10,839 nt of DNA from a bacterium (lineage in GTDB: Bacteria; Patescibacteriota; CPR2; UBA1875; JAJYID01). Within the stretch, counting starts at the first letter, position 1; each line of letters starts with the position of its first letter. This document shows positions 1 through 6,289 of this stretch, in pieces. A program made the translations under genes and the position numbers. The notes under the pieces were generated by a model, which saw only the letters and a list, made by a program, of their open reading frames with translations, searched no databases and was not told where the DNA came from. The stretch is taken from positions 1-10,839 of the forward strand of contig JAJYFH010000016.1 in assembly GCA_021791015.1 (NCBI GenBank), read 5' to 3'.

Positions 1-72
1 TACCTTGACGAAGCTTTGAGCGGTTTGCAGCCGAAATTATGGGATTTCAGACGGCAAGCTAAAGATTTTTAA
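1..72 (+). CDS. 3' end of an unidentified plus-strand gene (partial)
   Basis: Frame 1 on the plus strand is open from the window edge to a TAA stop at 70-72 and encodes 23 residues ending in KLWDFRRQAKDF. The composition, with charged residues mixed with aromatic ones, looks like a normal protein C-terminus, and nothing competes on the other strand. I do not recognise the protein. It would be the only plus-strand gene here and would converge on the ferredoxin subunit gene that ends at 163. Twenty-three codons is short evidence, so chance openness cannot be excluded. Confidence 0.4.
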   Translation, partial: YLDEALSGLQPKLWDFRRQAKDF

Positions 73-85
73 TCTAATATTATTT

Positions 86-112
86 AACCTGCGGTGAGAT
101 TTTAAGCAGGTT
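86..112. terminator. Weak hairpin between convergent genes
   Basis: AACCTGC at 86-92 and GCAGGTT at 106-112 form a perfect 7-bp stem with a 13-nt loop, located 14 nt after the plus-strand stop. It lies between two convergent gene ends, where a terminator is expected. It is followed on the plus strand by TTCTTACTATTAT, which is only partly T-rich, and on the minus strand by AAATAATATTAG, which is not. It is a possible terminator for the plus-strand gene, but not a convincing one. Confidence 0.3.
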
Positions 113-162
113 CTTACTATTATAGCGGATTTATGAATTCAGAGTAAGTATACAGGGTGACT

Positions 163-405
163 CTACTTCTTATCCACCCTTATGGCCTGATCGGGGCAGT
201 TGATCTCGCATATACCGCAGGCTATGCACTTTGAAATGTCGCACTTCACGGTAAAGGTACCGTAGTGGTTAGTCCGCGTTTTATCATACTCAAGGCATTT
301 CTGCGGGCACTTCTCTATGCAAAGTCCGCAACCCTTGCAGAGTTCGGCAAAGTTCGTCCATTCTTTTGCGCCATCTGAATATGTTTTTCCTTTATAATCT
401 TTCAT
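163..405 (-). CDS. 2-oxoacid:ferredoxin oxidoreductase, delta (2x[4Fe-4S] ferredoxin-like) subunit
   Basis: This 80-residue protein has two CxxCxxCxxxCP motifs: CKGCGLCIEKCP at about residues 23-34 and CIACGICEINCP at about 60-71. They would bind two [4Fe-4S] clusters as in the delta (PorD/KorD/VorD) subunits of multi-subunit 2-oxoacid oxidoreductases. In that family it carries electrons from the catalytic subunits to soluble ferredoxin in the cytoplasm. It is the last gene of the alpha-beta-gamma-delta set. The ATG at 405 has only a weak Shine-Dalgarno (GGA about 11 nt upstream). That ATG overlaps the TGA of a short upstream reading frame (402-506) as ATGA. The first 11 codons are nearly duplicated at 474-506, where a much better ribosome binding site exists, so the gene start has clearly been rearranged. 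Confidence 0.9.
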   Translation of the reverse strand: MKDYKGKTYSDGAKEWTNFAELCKGCGLCIEKCPQKCLEYDKTRTNHYGTFTVKCDISKCIACGICEINCPDQAIRVDKK

Positions 406-506
406 TTCTTATTAATTCCGCCTTCAATTATTGTTTTGACTGGTTTCCCGCCTATGCGGGAATGACGGGAGGGGTCTGAATATGTTTTTCCTTTGTAGTC
501 GCGCAT
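402..506 (-). CDS. Short bridging reading frame with duplicated ferredoxin-subunit start
   Basis: A 34-codon frame starts at ATG 506-504, overlaps the gamma-subunit TAA by one base (TAATG), and lies behind CGGAGG with a 10-nt spacer. It ends in TGA at 404-402, overlapping the ATG of the delta gene (ATGA). Its first 11 residues, MRDYKGKTYSD, match the delta start MKDYKGKTYSD. The DNA differs at codon 2 and at the third base of codons 3, 4 and 11, with 20 nt in between identical. The rest of the frame runs through a GCGGGA palindrome and looks like translated repeat (SRHSRIGGKP). It may be a broken old start of the delta gene that still serves to hand ribosomes from gamma to delta. Whether the peptide itself matters is unknown. 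Confidence 0.45.
   Translation of the reverse strand: MRDYKGKTYSDPSRHSRIGGKPVKTIIEGGINKK
445..467. repeat. Small palindromic repeat (GTCATTCCCGC..GCGGGAA type)
   Basis: TTCCCGC at 445-451 and GCGGGAA at 456-462 form a perfect 7-bp stem with a CTAT loop, followed by TGACG. Read on the minus strand it is CGTCATTCCCGCATAGGCGG and on, a pattern I recognise as a dispersed short palindrome in many bacterial genomes. A related longer element, sharing GTCATTCC and GGCGGG(G/A)A, lies at 1965-2079 in the alpha/beta spacer of the same operon. It interrupts the start region of the delta gene. Confidence 0.7.
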
Positions 507-1105
507 TATACCGGTACCTCCGTATCTTTACCTGCGCTCTTCCATAGCTCGCGGGGTATCTCTCTCATTCCTATCTCAAGCGCTTTTTCATTAAAATGTT
601 TCAGCTCGGGCCTCTTCTTGTATTTATCCTGTAAACGGTCGTTTACGGTTTGTGCCAGAATATCCAGCGAGATGCCGCCAACCATATTGGCCAAGAATCC
701 AAGCACTATCATATTCATCACTCTGCCGGTCAATGTGCTTTCGGCAAGCTTTAGCGCCTGTATGGCTGTCTTTTCATTTTTAATGTCTTGGAGCTTTTCG
801 CCGGATACAAGAGTCTCGTCATAAATAATAACCGTATCTTTTGTAATATACTCTCTGACTCTATCAATGGCTCTTTCGGCCAGAATAACCAGAATGTCGG
901 CATCCTGAAACTTCGGAAAGCCGATTTCAGCATTGGATATCTGGACAAAACCGAGCGAGACACCTCCGCGCTGCTCCACGCCGTAATTCGGCACATACAA
1001 AGCCTTCTTGCCCGAGTTGTAAGCAGCCGTTGCTAAAATCTTGCAGATAACCTGCACTCCCTGCCCTCCTTCACCTGAAACTAGTATGCGTTGTAAGCTT
1101 TTCAT
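506..1105 (-). CDS. 2-oxoacid:ferredoxin oxidoreductase, gamma subunit
   Basis: The protein has 199 residues, the usual length of the PorC/KorC/VorC gamma subunit. The N-terminus RILVSGEGGQGVQVICKILATAA carries the glycine-rich loop at residues 11-17 typical of the family, followed by NYGVEQRGGVSLGFVQIS at about 40-57, also characteristic. In the enzyme this domain binds CoA and helps form acyl-CoA from the thiamine-bound intermediate. The ATG at 1105 has AAGGGA 5 nt upstream. It lies 120 nt downstream of the beta gene, a spacer filled by a nested hairpin. The stop (TAA 508-506) overlaps the start of the short bridging frame, and the last codons contain the GGAGG that serves that start. The family call is firm; the substrate is not determined by this subunit. 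Confidence 0.92.
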   Translation of the reverse strand: MKSLQRILVSGEGGQGVQVICKILATAAYNSGKKALYVPNYGVEQRGGVSLGFVQISNAEIGFPKFQDADILVILAERAIDRVREYITKDTVIIYDETLVSGEKLQDIKNEKTAIQALKLAESTLTGRVMNMIVLGFLANMVGGISLDILAQTVNDRLQDKYKKRPELKHFNEKALEIGMREIPRELWKSAGKDTEVPV

Positions 1106-1163
1106 TTTTCCCTTAATAATTGATGTAATTGAATTTTAACTTAATACATTGATGTGGCTTGTT

Positions 1164-1226
1164 GGGACTTATAGTGACTTTTCGGGACTCATTGGCAACT
1201 AGCCCCTACTAGTCACAATCAGCCCC
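1164..1226. repeat. Nested inverted repeat in the beta/gamma spacer
   Basis: On the minus strand GGGGCT (1226-1221) pairs with AGTCCC (1169-1164) using one G.U, and GTGACT (1216-1211) pairs with AGTCAC (1179-1174). Inside the loop a second GGGGCT (1206-1201) pairs with a second AGTCCC (1189-1184). The element begins on the last base of the beta stop codon TAG. The AGGGG motif also occurs just upstream inside the final beta codons, so the repeat probably shaped the beta C-terminus. No T-run follows, so it does not look like a terminator. Confidence 0.6.
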
Positions 1227-1954
1227 TATGAACCCCTATTCTTAATCTCTCCTAGCGGGAATGCTTTTTTCATCTCTTCCAAGAAGTCTATAGTCTGTTT
1301 TGCATTTGTTTTCCAATTTGTGGGGCAGTACGACAATATTTCAACAAAAGAGAAGCCCTTGCCATCCATTTGGTGCTGGATGGCCCTTTTCATGTAAGCC
1401 TCAGCTTGAACGGGATTTGATACCGCAGCTCTGGCGATATAAGCGTCATCGTGCGCCTCGCGAGCCAACATTTCAGGGCCGAAAAATGGCTTGTCCTGAG
1501 TAAATACACCATCCGGAGAGGATGATGTGGCCTCACCATGCAGGGTTGTCGGCGCCATTTGCCCGCCCGTCATAGAAAACATGGTGTTGTTGACCAAAAT
1601 TACCGTGATATTTTCATTTCGATAGCAAGCATGCACTAGATTTTGTAGGCCTATGGCATAACCGCCGCCGTCACCCATGTATGCCAGGATTATAGCGTCA
1701 GGATTTGCCCTCTTCTGCCCCACGGCCGCAGCGGTAGTCCTGCCATGGTGAGTCTGAAAGGTATCGACATCCAGAAAATCCCAAGCAAGAAGCGAACAGC
1801 CTATATCGATGGAAAATACAATCTTCTTTTCAATTTTTAAATCAGTTATGACTTGTCCCAGATTTTTCAAAATAATGGAATGGCCGCATCCCGGGCAGAA
1901 GTTTGAGGGTTTTGAAGATGGTTTTATGGCTTGGGTAAATCTCGGCTGAATCAT
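1226..1954 (-). CDS. 2-oxoacid:ferredoxin oxidoreductase, beta subunit (KorB/VorA type)
   Basis: This 242-residue protein is the thiamine diphosphate-binding subunit. FCPGCGHSI near residues 19-27 gives Cys20 and Cys23; Cys53 (IGCS) and Cys210 (SYCPTNW) complete the four ligands of the internal [4Fe-4S] cluster. The thiamine motif runs from GDG at 95-97 to NN at 122-123, followed by MFSMTGGQMAPTT, typical of the Kor/Vor branch. The reaction is oxidative decarboxylation of a 2-oxoacid with reduction of ferredoxin. The ATG at 1954 has AGGAG with a 6-nt spacer. It overlaps the stop of a short upstream frame (ATGA) and directly abuts the end of a 115-bp repeat element. HHGRTTAAAVGQKRANP at about 69-85 stands where relatives have HGRAPAxATGxKxANP, so the sequence is somewhat divergent. 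The substrate (pyruvate, 2-oxoglutarate or branched-chain) cannot be fixed from sequence. Confidence 0.92.
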   Translation of the reverse strand: MIQPRFTQAIKPSSKPSNFCPGCGHSIILKNLGQVITDLKIEKKIVFSIDIGCSLLAWDFLDVDTFQTHHGRTTAAAVGQKRANPDAIILAYMGDGGGYAIGLQNLVHACYRNENITVILVNNTMFSMTGGQMAPTTLHGEATSSSPDGVFTQDKPFFGPEMLAREAHDDAYIARAAVSNPVQAEAYMKRAIQHQMDGKGFSFVEILSYCPTNWKTNAKQTIDFLEEMKKAFPLGEIKNRGS

Positions 1955-2109
1955 ATATCTCTCCTGTCATTCTGAAGCTCGACTTTAGAATCCCCGCCTG
2001 CCGGACGGACAGGTATACTAATAATTTCTGGATTCCGGATCAACTGATTATATTTTTTAAGGAATAGTCCGGAATGACAACATTCCGCGGCTAATCTTTT
2101 GACTTTCAT
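1951..2109 (-). CDS. Short bridging reading frame spanning a repeat element
   Basis: A 52-codon frame starts at ATG 2109-2107, which overlaps the alpha-subunit TGA (ATGA) and has a near-ideal AAGGAGG with a 7-nt spacer. It runs without a stop through the 115-bp element at 1965-2079 and ends in TGA at 1953-1951, overlapping the beta ATG (ATGA). The encoded peptide begins MKVKRLAAECCHSG and has no match I recognise. From codon 11 on it is simply translated repeat. Because a strong ribosome site and overlaps at both ends are kept, it may pass ribosomes from alpha to beta. It could equally be the old beta start left behind by an insertion. Confidence 0.42.
   Translation of the reverse strand: MKVKRLAAECCHSGLFLKKYNQLIRNPEIISIPVRPAGGDSKVELQNDRRDI
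1965..2079. repeat. 115-bp element with 8-bp terminal inverted repeats
   Basis: TGTCATTC at 1965-1972 and GAATGACA at 2072-2079 are perfect inverted ends. Inside are a GC-rich imperfect palindrome around 1996-2012 (CCTG...CAGG) and further GGATTCCGGAT/TCCGGAA matches around 2030 and 2068. It resembles a MITE-like dispersed repeat, and shares GTCATTCC and GGCGGG(G/A)A with the short palindrome at 445-467. It fills nearly all of the alpha/beta spacer and ends exactly where the Shine-Dalgarno of beta begins. There is no obvious target-site duplication. Confidence 0.6.
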
Positions 2110-3173
2110 TTTAAAACCTCCTTAACTTTTGCCTGAATCTCTTCCGGCATGATACCCATCGCCGGCTTGTACAAACGATGAATTTTCGCTTCGCTGACAC
2201 CATAAAGCGACTCCCTTACAATGCGTCCGAACTGCCCATTTGCAGATTCAATAATTAAAATGTCTGTTGCGCCGCTGGCAGCTTTTTGCAGTTCTTCCAC
2301 CGGAAATGGCCGCATGGTTATGGGCCTAAAAAGTTTTACGGAAATCTTTTGCCTTTCGAGCTCGCCAAGCGCCGTTTTGGCCGAGTTTCCCACCGCGCCC
2401 CAGGCACAGACCAGCAAGCTAGACTTTTTGTCTCCCAAAGTTTCGCTTTTTGCTACTTCCTTTGACATCTTGGCAAATTCCTTAAAGTCCTTTGTTAAAG
2501 CCCCGTAAAGCTCCTCTTCTAGCGAATAACAGTTTCGGATATTGTTTGGTTGTTTCTTTGGATTCAGAAAAAAGCTTTCTGTCGGTACAATTTCTGACTT
2601 CTTCGGCTGCCAGAGATTTACTTCGCCGTAAGTCTTGGCAAGATAGCCGTCAGATAAAATAAATGTCGGAAATCGGTACTTCCAAGCCGCATTAAAAGCT
2701 TCAATGGTTAAATCATATAGTTCCTGGAGGTTTGACGGCGCAAAAACGATGCGAAGCCCTTCGCCGTTGCCGCCCATTCTGGTCAAATTCAGCTCTTGCT
2801 GCGAATAAATAACTGTGCCGGTGGAAGGGCCGCCTCGTTGGCCGATATATGTCACTGTTGGCAGCCGCATGGCTTCGGCCATGGAAAGCGGATCTTGCAT
2901 TAAGACATTACCTACCCCTGCCGTTGCCGTCCAGGCTTTTTTGCCCATGGAAACTCCGCCGATCATCACAAATCCGGCCGCCGGCTCATCTTCGGTCTGC
3001 AAATATACCAAATCCCTGTCTTTTTCGGCTGCTTTTGACCATTCCGTCAGTATTTCGGTGGTCGGAGTTATGGGATATCCCGAAAACATCTCAGCGCCAG
3101 CTGCCAAAGCTGCTTTAACTACCGCCTTGTTGCCTGTCATCAAAGCTGTATTTGATTTAGTCTGAGTAGCCAC
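2106..3173 (-). CDS. 2-oxoacid:ferredoxin oxidoreductase, alpha subunit (KorA/VorB type)
   Basis: From a GTG at 3173 the protein has 355 residues. GNKAVVKAALAAGAEMFSGYPITP covers about residues 14-37 and is the pyrimidine-binding domain signature. TEDEPAA at about 60-66 carries the acidic residue that activates thiamine, and QRGGPSTG at about 112-119 is typical of 2-oxoglutarate/branched-chain (Kor/Vor) alpha subunits rather than classical PorA. The C-terminal half (after about residue 240) is the transketolase-C-like domain. An ATG at 3197 would add eight residues (MSYLKGGF) but has no ribosome site. AAAGGAGG lies 4 nt before the GTG, so GTG is preferred. The gene begins 39 nt after the synthetase stop, and its TGA overlaps the next short frame. 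Confidence 0.92.
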   Translation of the reverse strand: MATQTKSNTALMTGNKAVVKAALAAGAEMFSGYPITPTTEILTEWSKAAEKDRDLVYLQTEDEPAAGFVMIGGVSMGKKAWTATAGVGNVLMQDPLSMAEAMRLPTVTYIGQRGGPSTGTVIYSQQELNLTRMGGNGEGLRIVFAPSNLQELYDLTIEAFNAAWKYRFPTFILSDGYLAKTYGEVNLWQPKKSEIVPTESFFLNPKKQPNNIRNCYSLEEELYGALTKDFKEFAKMSKEVAKSETLGDKKSSLLVCAWGAVGNSAKTALGELERQKISVKLFRPITMRPFPVEELQKAASGATDILIIESANGQFGRIVRESLYGVSEAKIHRLYKPAMGIMPEEIQAKVKEVLK

Positions 3174-3176
3174 AAA

Positions 3177-3186
3177 CCCTCCTTTT
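3177..3186 (-). promoter_or_regulatory. Shine-Dalgarno deciding the alpha-subunit start
   Basis: On the minus strand AAAAGGAGGG (3186-3177) lies 4 nt before GTG at 3173. The alternative ATG at 3197 is upstream of this site, so the site would have to be coding if that start were used, and no purine-rich sequence precedes it. The same AAGGAGGG plus short spacer layout occurs at the synthetase start (5285). Confidence 0.65.
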
Positions 3187-3212
3187 AGATAACTCATTTT
3201 AGCACGAGAGGA

Positions 3213-5285
3213 TTATAAATCCAAAATGATTTTTGCGTCTACCGCCACACATTTTTTATCGGTCACTTTTAGCGGATTGATGTCGACTTCTTTAATTTCC
3301 GGAAAGTCGTGCATTAAATGGGATAAAGCCACAATCGATTTAGCCATTTTGCCGATTGCTGCTTCCGGCATTCCCCGAAATCCGTGAAAAAGCTTTGCTG
3401 ATTTTATCTCATCGATCATTTTTTTGGCTTCTTTTTCACTGATTATACCGATCCGATAGCTTAAATCTTTCAGCGTTTCAACCATCACGCCGCCCATGCC
3501 AAATACAATCATGGGGCCGAAGTTCGGATCTCTTTTAGCCCCGAGAAATATTTCAAGCCCTTCTTCTTCCATGCGGTAAATATCCATTCTCTCCGCGTCT
3601 TTTGCAAATCCGGCCTTTCTTACATTGTCACGAATGGAAAAATAGGCCTTTTGGAGCTCGCCCTCGTCTCTGATGCCGATTATAACTCCTCCGATCTCGG
3701 TTTTGTGCAAAATGCCCGGCGCGGCAGTCTTTAACACAAGAGGAAAGCCCATTGCCTTTGCCCTTTTTAATAGTTTTTCAAATCCTAATCCGTATTCGCA
3801 GTTGGCTGTTTCTATGCCGCAATCTTTTAAGACGCGAAATGCTTCTTCTTCTGATAACTTTTTTCTCCCGTTACGCATCGCGGATTGCAGTGAACGTGAA
3901 ACATTTGCTTTTTTATAGGTAAAATTATTGTCTCCGTCTGCCTTTTTGCGCCTTAATGCCCAGTACCGCTCCAGCTTATCCAGCGCCTTGACTGCACGCT
4001 CCGGAAATTCAAAAAAGGGAACTTCTTTTTCCTCAAGGATCGCCCTGCCTGAATCGATAATTTCCCCTCCCAAAAAGCATGCGGCGATAGGTTTGCCGTA
4101 TTTTTTCATTTTGGCAATTGTTTGCGCGGTTTTGTCTATCTCGGTCATTGCTTGAGGCGTTAAAGTCACAATCACCGCATCAACCCCTTCGTCCTTCAAG
4201 GCCTCCTCAAGAGCAAGCATATACCTGTCCGCTCTCGCATCACCCAATACATCAATCGGGTTGTGCGTATTTGACTCACCCGGCAAGCGCTCCTTTAAAA
4301 CGTTTTGGGTTTTATCACTTAACTTTGCCAATTTCAAGCTGCTCTCACTAATAGCATCAGCCAGCATTACCCCAAGCCCCCCGGCGTTTGTGATGACAGC
4401 GACTTTCGGGCCCTTCATCTCCGGAGAAAAAGCAAAGATTTTAGCCATATCGAAGAGATCCTCCAAGCTTTCAGCTCTTATCACTCCGCTTTGCCTTAAG
4501 GCTACATCGGTTACCAGATCAGACCCGGCGATATTTCCGGTATGCGAGGATATGGTTTTTGCACCTTCTTTCGTTTTGCCGGCCTTGACTATAATAAAGG
4601 GCTTTCTTGAAGATAATTTGCGGGCTTTTTCCATAAATGCCCGCCCGTCATTTATGCTCTCTAAATATGCCAAAATAATGTTTGTTTTTTCATCTGCCGC
4701 CAAAAAGTCCATGATCTCATCCTCGCTGACATCTATTTTGTTGCCGAGTGAAATAAATCTTGAAAAGCCTATTTCCCGAGCATTTGCCCAGTCGAGTATA
4801 GCGCTGCAGATCGCTCCGGACTGAGAAAACAAGGAAATTTTCATCCTGTCGGGCATGCTTTCGGCAAACGACGCGTTCATCTTGCTCCATGTGTCGATGA
4901 TGCCAAGGCAATTGGGGCCGATTATCCTTATTCCATATTTTTCGGCTATCATTTTCAGTCTTCCTTCCAAAGCTTTGCCCTTTGCGCCAATCTCAGAGAA
5001 ACCGGCGCTAATAATAATAACGGAGTTAATCCCTTTCTCGCCGCATTCCTGAATTACCTGAGGCACTGCCGGCGCAGGTATAACCACAACCGCAAGATCT
5101 ACCGGACCGGGAATATCGCCTACTGTTTTGTGGAGCGTAGTCCCGCCTTTTATGTTTACGCCATAGAGTTTTCCCTCGTACCCGTATTTTTTCAAATTTT
5201 CATAAATTAAATAGCCAAGCTTCTTTTTATTATGCGAAGCTCCGATAACGGCTATACTTTTAGGCTTGAAAAAATTATCCAGCAA
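3213..5285 (-). CDS. ADP-forming acyl-CoA (acetyl-CoA) synthetase, fused alpha-beta
   Basis: The enzyme converts acyl-CoA, ADP and phosphate to acid, CoA and ATP. With a TTG start at 5285 it has 690 residues, the size of single-chain fusions of the two subunits. It begins LDNFFKPKSIAVIGAS, the canonical CoA-binding start. The succinyl-CoA-synthetase-like middle carries TISSHTGNIAGSD with the probable phospho-acceptor His248. After a linker at about 445-475 comes an ATP-grasp domain with ILHKTEIGGVIIG (His527) and VDINPLKV near the end. A second possible start, ATG 5306, has AGAGGA 8 nt upstream, and an ATG at 5336 is also in frame. TTG is preferred because AAGGAGGG lies just before it and it matches the family N-terminus. 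The gene heads the oxidoreductase cluster, so its acyl-CoA supply is next door. Confidence 0.93.
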   Translation of the reverse strand: MLDNFFKPKSIAVIGASHNKKKLGYLIYENLKKYGYEGKLYGVNIKGGTTLHKTVGDIPGPVDLAVVVIPAPAVPQVIQECGEKGINSVIIISAGFSEIGAKGKALEGRLKMIAEKYGIRIIGPNCLGIIDTWSKMNASFAESMPDRMKISLFSQSGAICSAILDWANAREIGFSRFISLGNKIDVSEDEIMDFLAADEKTNIILAYLESINDGRAFMEKARKLSSRKPFIIVKAGKTKEGAKTISSHTGNIAGSDLVTDVALRQSGVIRAESLEDLFDMAKIFAFSPEMKGPKVAVITNAGGLGVMLADAISESSLKLAKLSDKTQNVLKERLPGESNTHNPIDVLGDARADRYMLALEEALKDEGVDAVIVTLTPQAMTEIDKTAQTIAKMKKYGKPIAACFLGGEIIDSGRAILEEKEVPFFEFPERAVKALDKLERYWALRRKKADGDNNFTYKKANVSRSLQSAMRNGRKKLSEEEAFRVLKDCGIETANCEYGLGFEKLLKRAKAMGFPLVLKTAAPGILHKTEIGGVIIGIRDEGELQKAYFSIRDNVRKAGFAKDAERMDIYRMEEEGLEIFLGAKRDPNFGPMIVFGMGGVMVETLKDLSYRIGIISEKEAKKMIDEIKSAKLFHGFRGMPEAAIGKMAKSIVALSHLMHDFPEIKEVDINPLKVTDKKCVAVDAKIILDL

Positions 5286-5296
5286 GTACCCTCCTT
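5286..5296 (-). promoter_or_regulatory. Shine-Dalgarno near the synthetase start
   Basis: AAGGAGGG (5296-5289) lies 3 to 4 nt before TTG at 5285 and 7 nt before an in-frame CTG at 5282. It is fully complementary to the usual 16S tail. If translation began at ATG 5306 or 5336 this would be read as codons for KGG, which has no counterpart at the family N-terminus. Confidence 0.5.
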
Positions 5297-5322
5297 TAAC
5301 AATCATAAGATTATTCCTCTGA

Positions 5323-5464
5323 ATTCCTAAATTCAAATTTCCAATTTCTAATGAATTCCCAATTACCGAATGTCAAATTTATGAATTTTTGCATTGGGAT
5401 TTGATTAGACATTAGAAATTTGTTATTTGTCATTTGCATAGCCATTTTGATTAGTATCCAAAAT
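5323..5464. repeat. AT-rich spacer with a long imperfect palindrome
   Basis: Between the SH3b gene and the synthetase lies AT-rich repeat DNA. AATTTCTAATG at 5343-5353 pairs perfectly with CATTAGAAATT at 5410-5420 (11 bp). Inside this, TCCCAAT at 5357-5363 pairs with ATTGGGA at 5393-5399, and AAATT/AATTT forms a tip. The whole structure spans 78 nt. The wording (CAAATTTCCAATTTCTAATG) resembles the repeats at 7432-7490 and 9121-9300. It has no T-run and no clear promoter, so it probably lies within the operon mRNA. Confidence 0.6.
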
Positions 5465-6289
5465 TTAATTAAATGTAAAGGTATTGAGTATTTTGTTGAG
5501 GTCATCCATATAGCCTCCGTTGTCATTGAAGTCGTAAACCGAATCGCCTTTTGCTATTTCAACTGTATTTACCTGAGTAGATGTATCGGAGTTGGTATAG
5601 GTGTATTTTGTCCCATTTGCACCGCCTACGGATATTGCCGCCTTTTGAGTTGCCGGATCGGTCCTAAACCCGCCCGAAGGCTTGTTAGCACCTGAGTAAA
5701 CCTTGATTTCAATCGGAATAAAATACGATCCCGTTGGCGGAGTGGCGGGCAACTGGCTGTTTGAAACGGCCACCCAGGCAGCAAGGTCTGGCGAGGTATA
5801 ATTTTGGATATTCCAGTCTTTGGCGTATTGAAATGTGAAGCCATTTCCGGTAAATGTCTGGGAGTTTGCATCTTGGGTGGCCGGCGCCGCGGAATCAGCA
5901 AGGATGGTGTATTTTTTTGAAATCCAACCGGTTTTGCCCTTGTATGATATCTGATACCAGCCGTCTAGCTCTGCCTGGATTTCGGTCTTGGTTTTATCCG
6001 GGATCTCGCCGATTTTTTTAGAGTTTGAGTCGTGATCGGCGCGTATGTTTAAAGGAAACCCGCCGGCGTTTATGGTAATCTCTTGCTTTTTGGGCAACGG
6101 CTGGTCGCCTGACTCAACACGTACCGGGATCTTGGCATTCCCGCTAGGGGTCACCTTCTGTTTCAAGCTATAGAGCCCATACAAAACTATCACGGCAAAT
6201 ATCAGGCCTAAGACAAACAGGATCTTTTTCTTTCCGGGATCCATGCCCTTTTTTATGCGGCTGTTTGTGGGAATTTTTGATAATGTCAT
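5465..6289 (-). CDS. Membrane-anchored protein with bacterial SH3 domain
   Basis: This 274-residue protein starts with a basic stretch (residues 11-22), then one membrane helix at about 22-42, so the rest likely faces outward (type II anchor). Residues 71-129 read as an SH3b domain: FPLNIRADHDSNSKKIGEIPDKTKTEI...GWYQISYKGKTGWISKKY, with the expected RxxxxxxxxxIG and GWxxIxYxGKxGWI pattern. Such domains often bind cell-wall peptides. The C-terminal part (about 145-274) starts FTGNGFTFQYAKDWNIQNY and ends DDLNKILNTFTFN. This resembles a PsbP-like small domain common in uncultured bacteria, function unknown. Its ATG overlaps the kinase stop (ATGA), and an internal ATG (residue 16) is possible. 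No metabolic link with the neighbours is visible. Confidence 0.8.
   Translation of the reverse strand: MTLSKIPTNSRIKKGMDPGKKKILFVLGLIFAVIVLYGLYSLKQKVTPSGNAKIPVRVESGDQPLPKKQEITINAGGFPLNIRADHDSNSKKIGEIPDKTKTEIQAELDGWYQISYKGKTGWISKKYTILADSAAPATQDANSQTFTGNGFTFQYAKDWNIQNYTSPDLAAWVAVSNSQLPATPPTGSYFIPIEIKVYSGANKPSGGFRTDPATQKAAISVGGANGTKYTYTNSDTSTQVNTVEIAKGDSVYDFNDNGGYMDDLNKILNTFTFN

Noticed and set aside
1106..1225. A third bridging reading frame between beta and gamma
   Set aside because: The only ATG frames there are a few codons long (for example seven codons from 1192), and none links the beta stop to the gamma start.
1965..2079. Insertion sequence or transposase remnant
   Set aside because: The inverted ends are present but there is no transposase-like coding, no clear target duplication, and the size fits only a non-autonomous small repeat.
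4261..4824. 187-codon plus-strand open frame opposite the acyl-CoA synthetase
   Set aside because: It lies entirely antisense to a strongly supported gene, has low-complexity Ser/Leu/Ala-rich content typical of a shadow frame, and no recognisable domain.
5311..5445. A 44-codon minus-strand frame between the SH3b gene and the synthetase that ends 4 nt before ATG 5306, like the other bridging frames
   Set aside because: It has no ribosome site, does not overlap the SH3b stop, and consists of AT-rich repeat in which open frames are easily found. I prefer the TTG 5285 start for the synthetase, which removes the junction.
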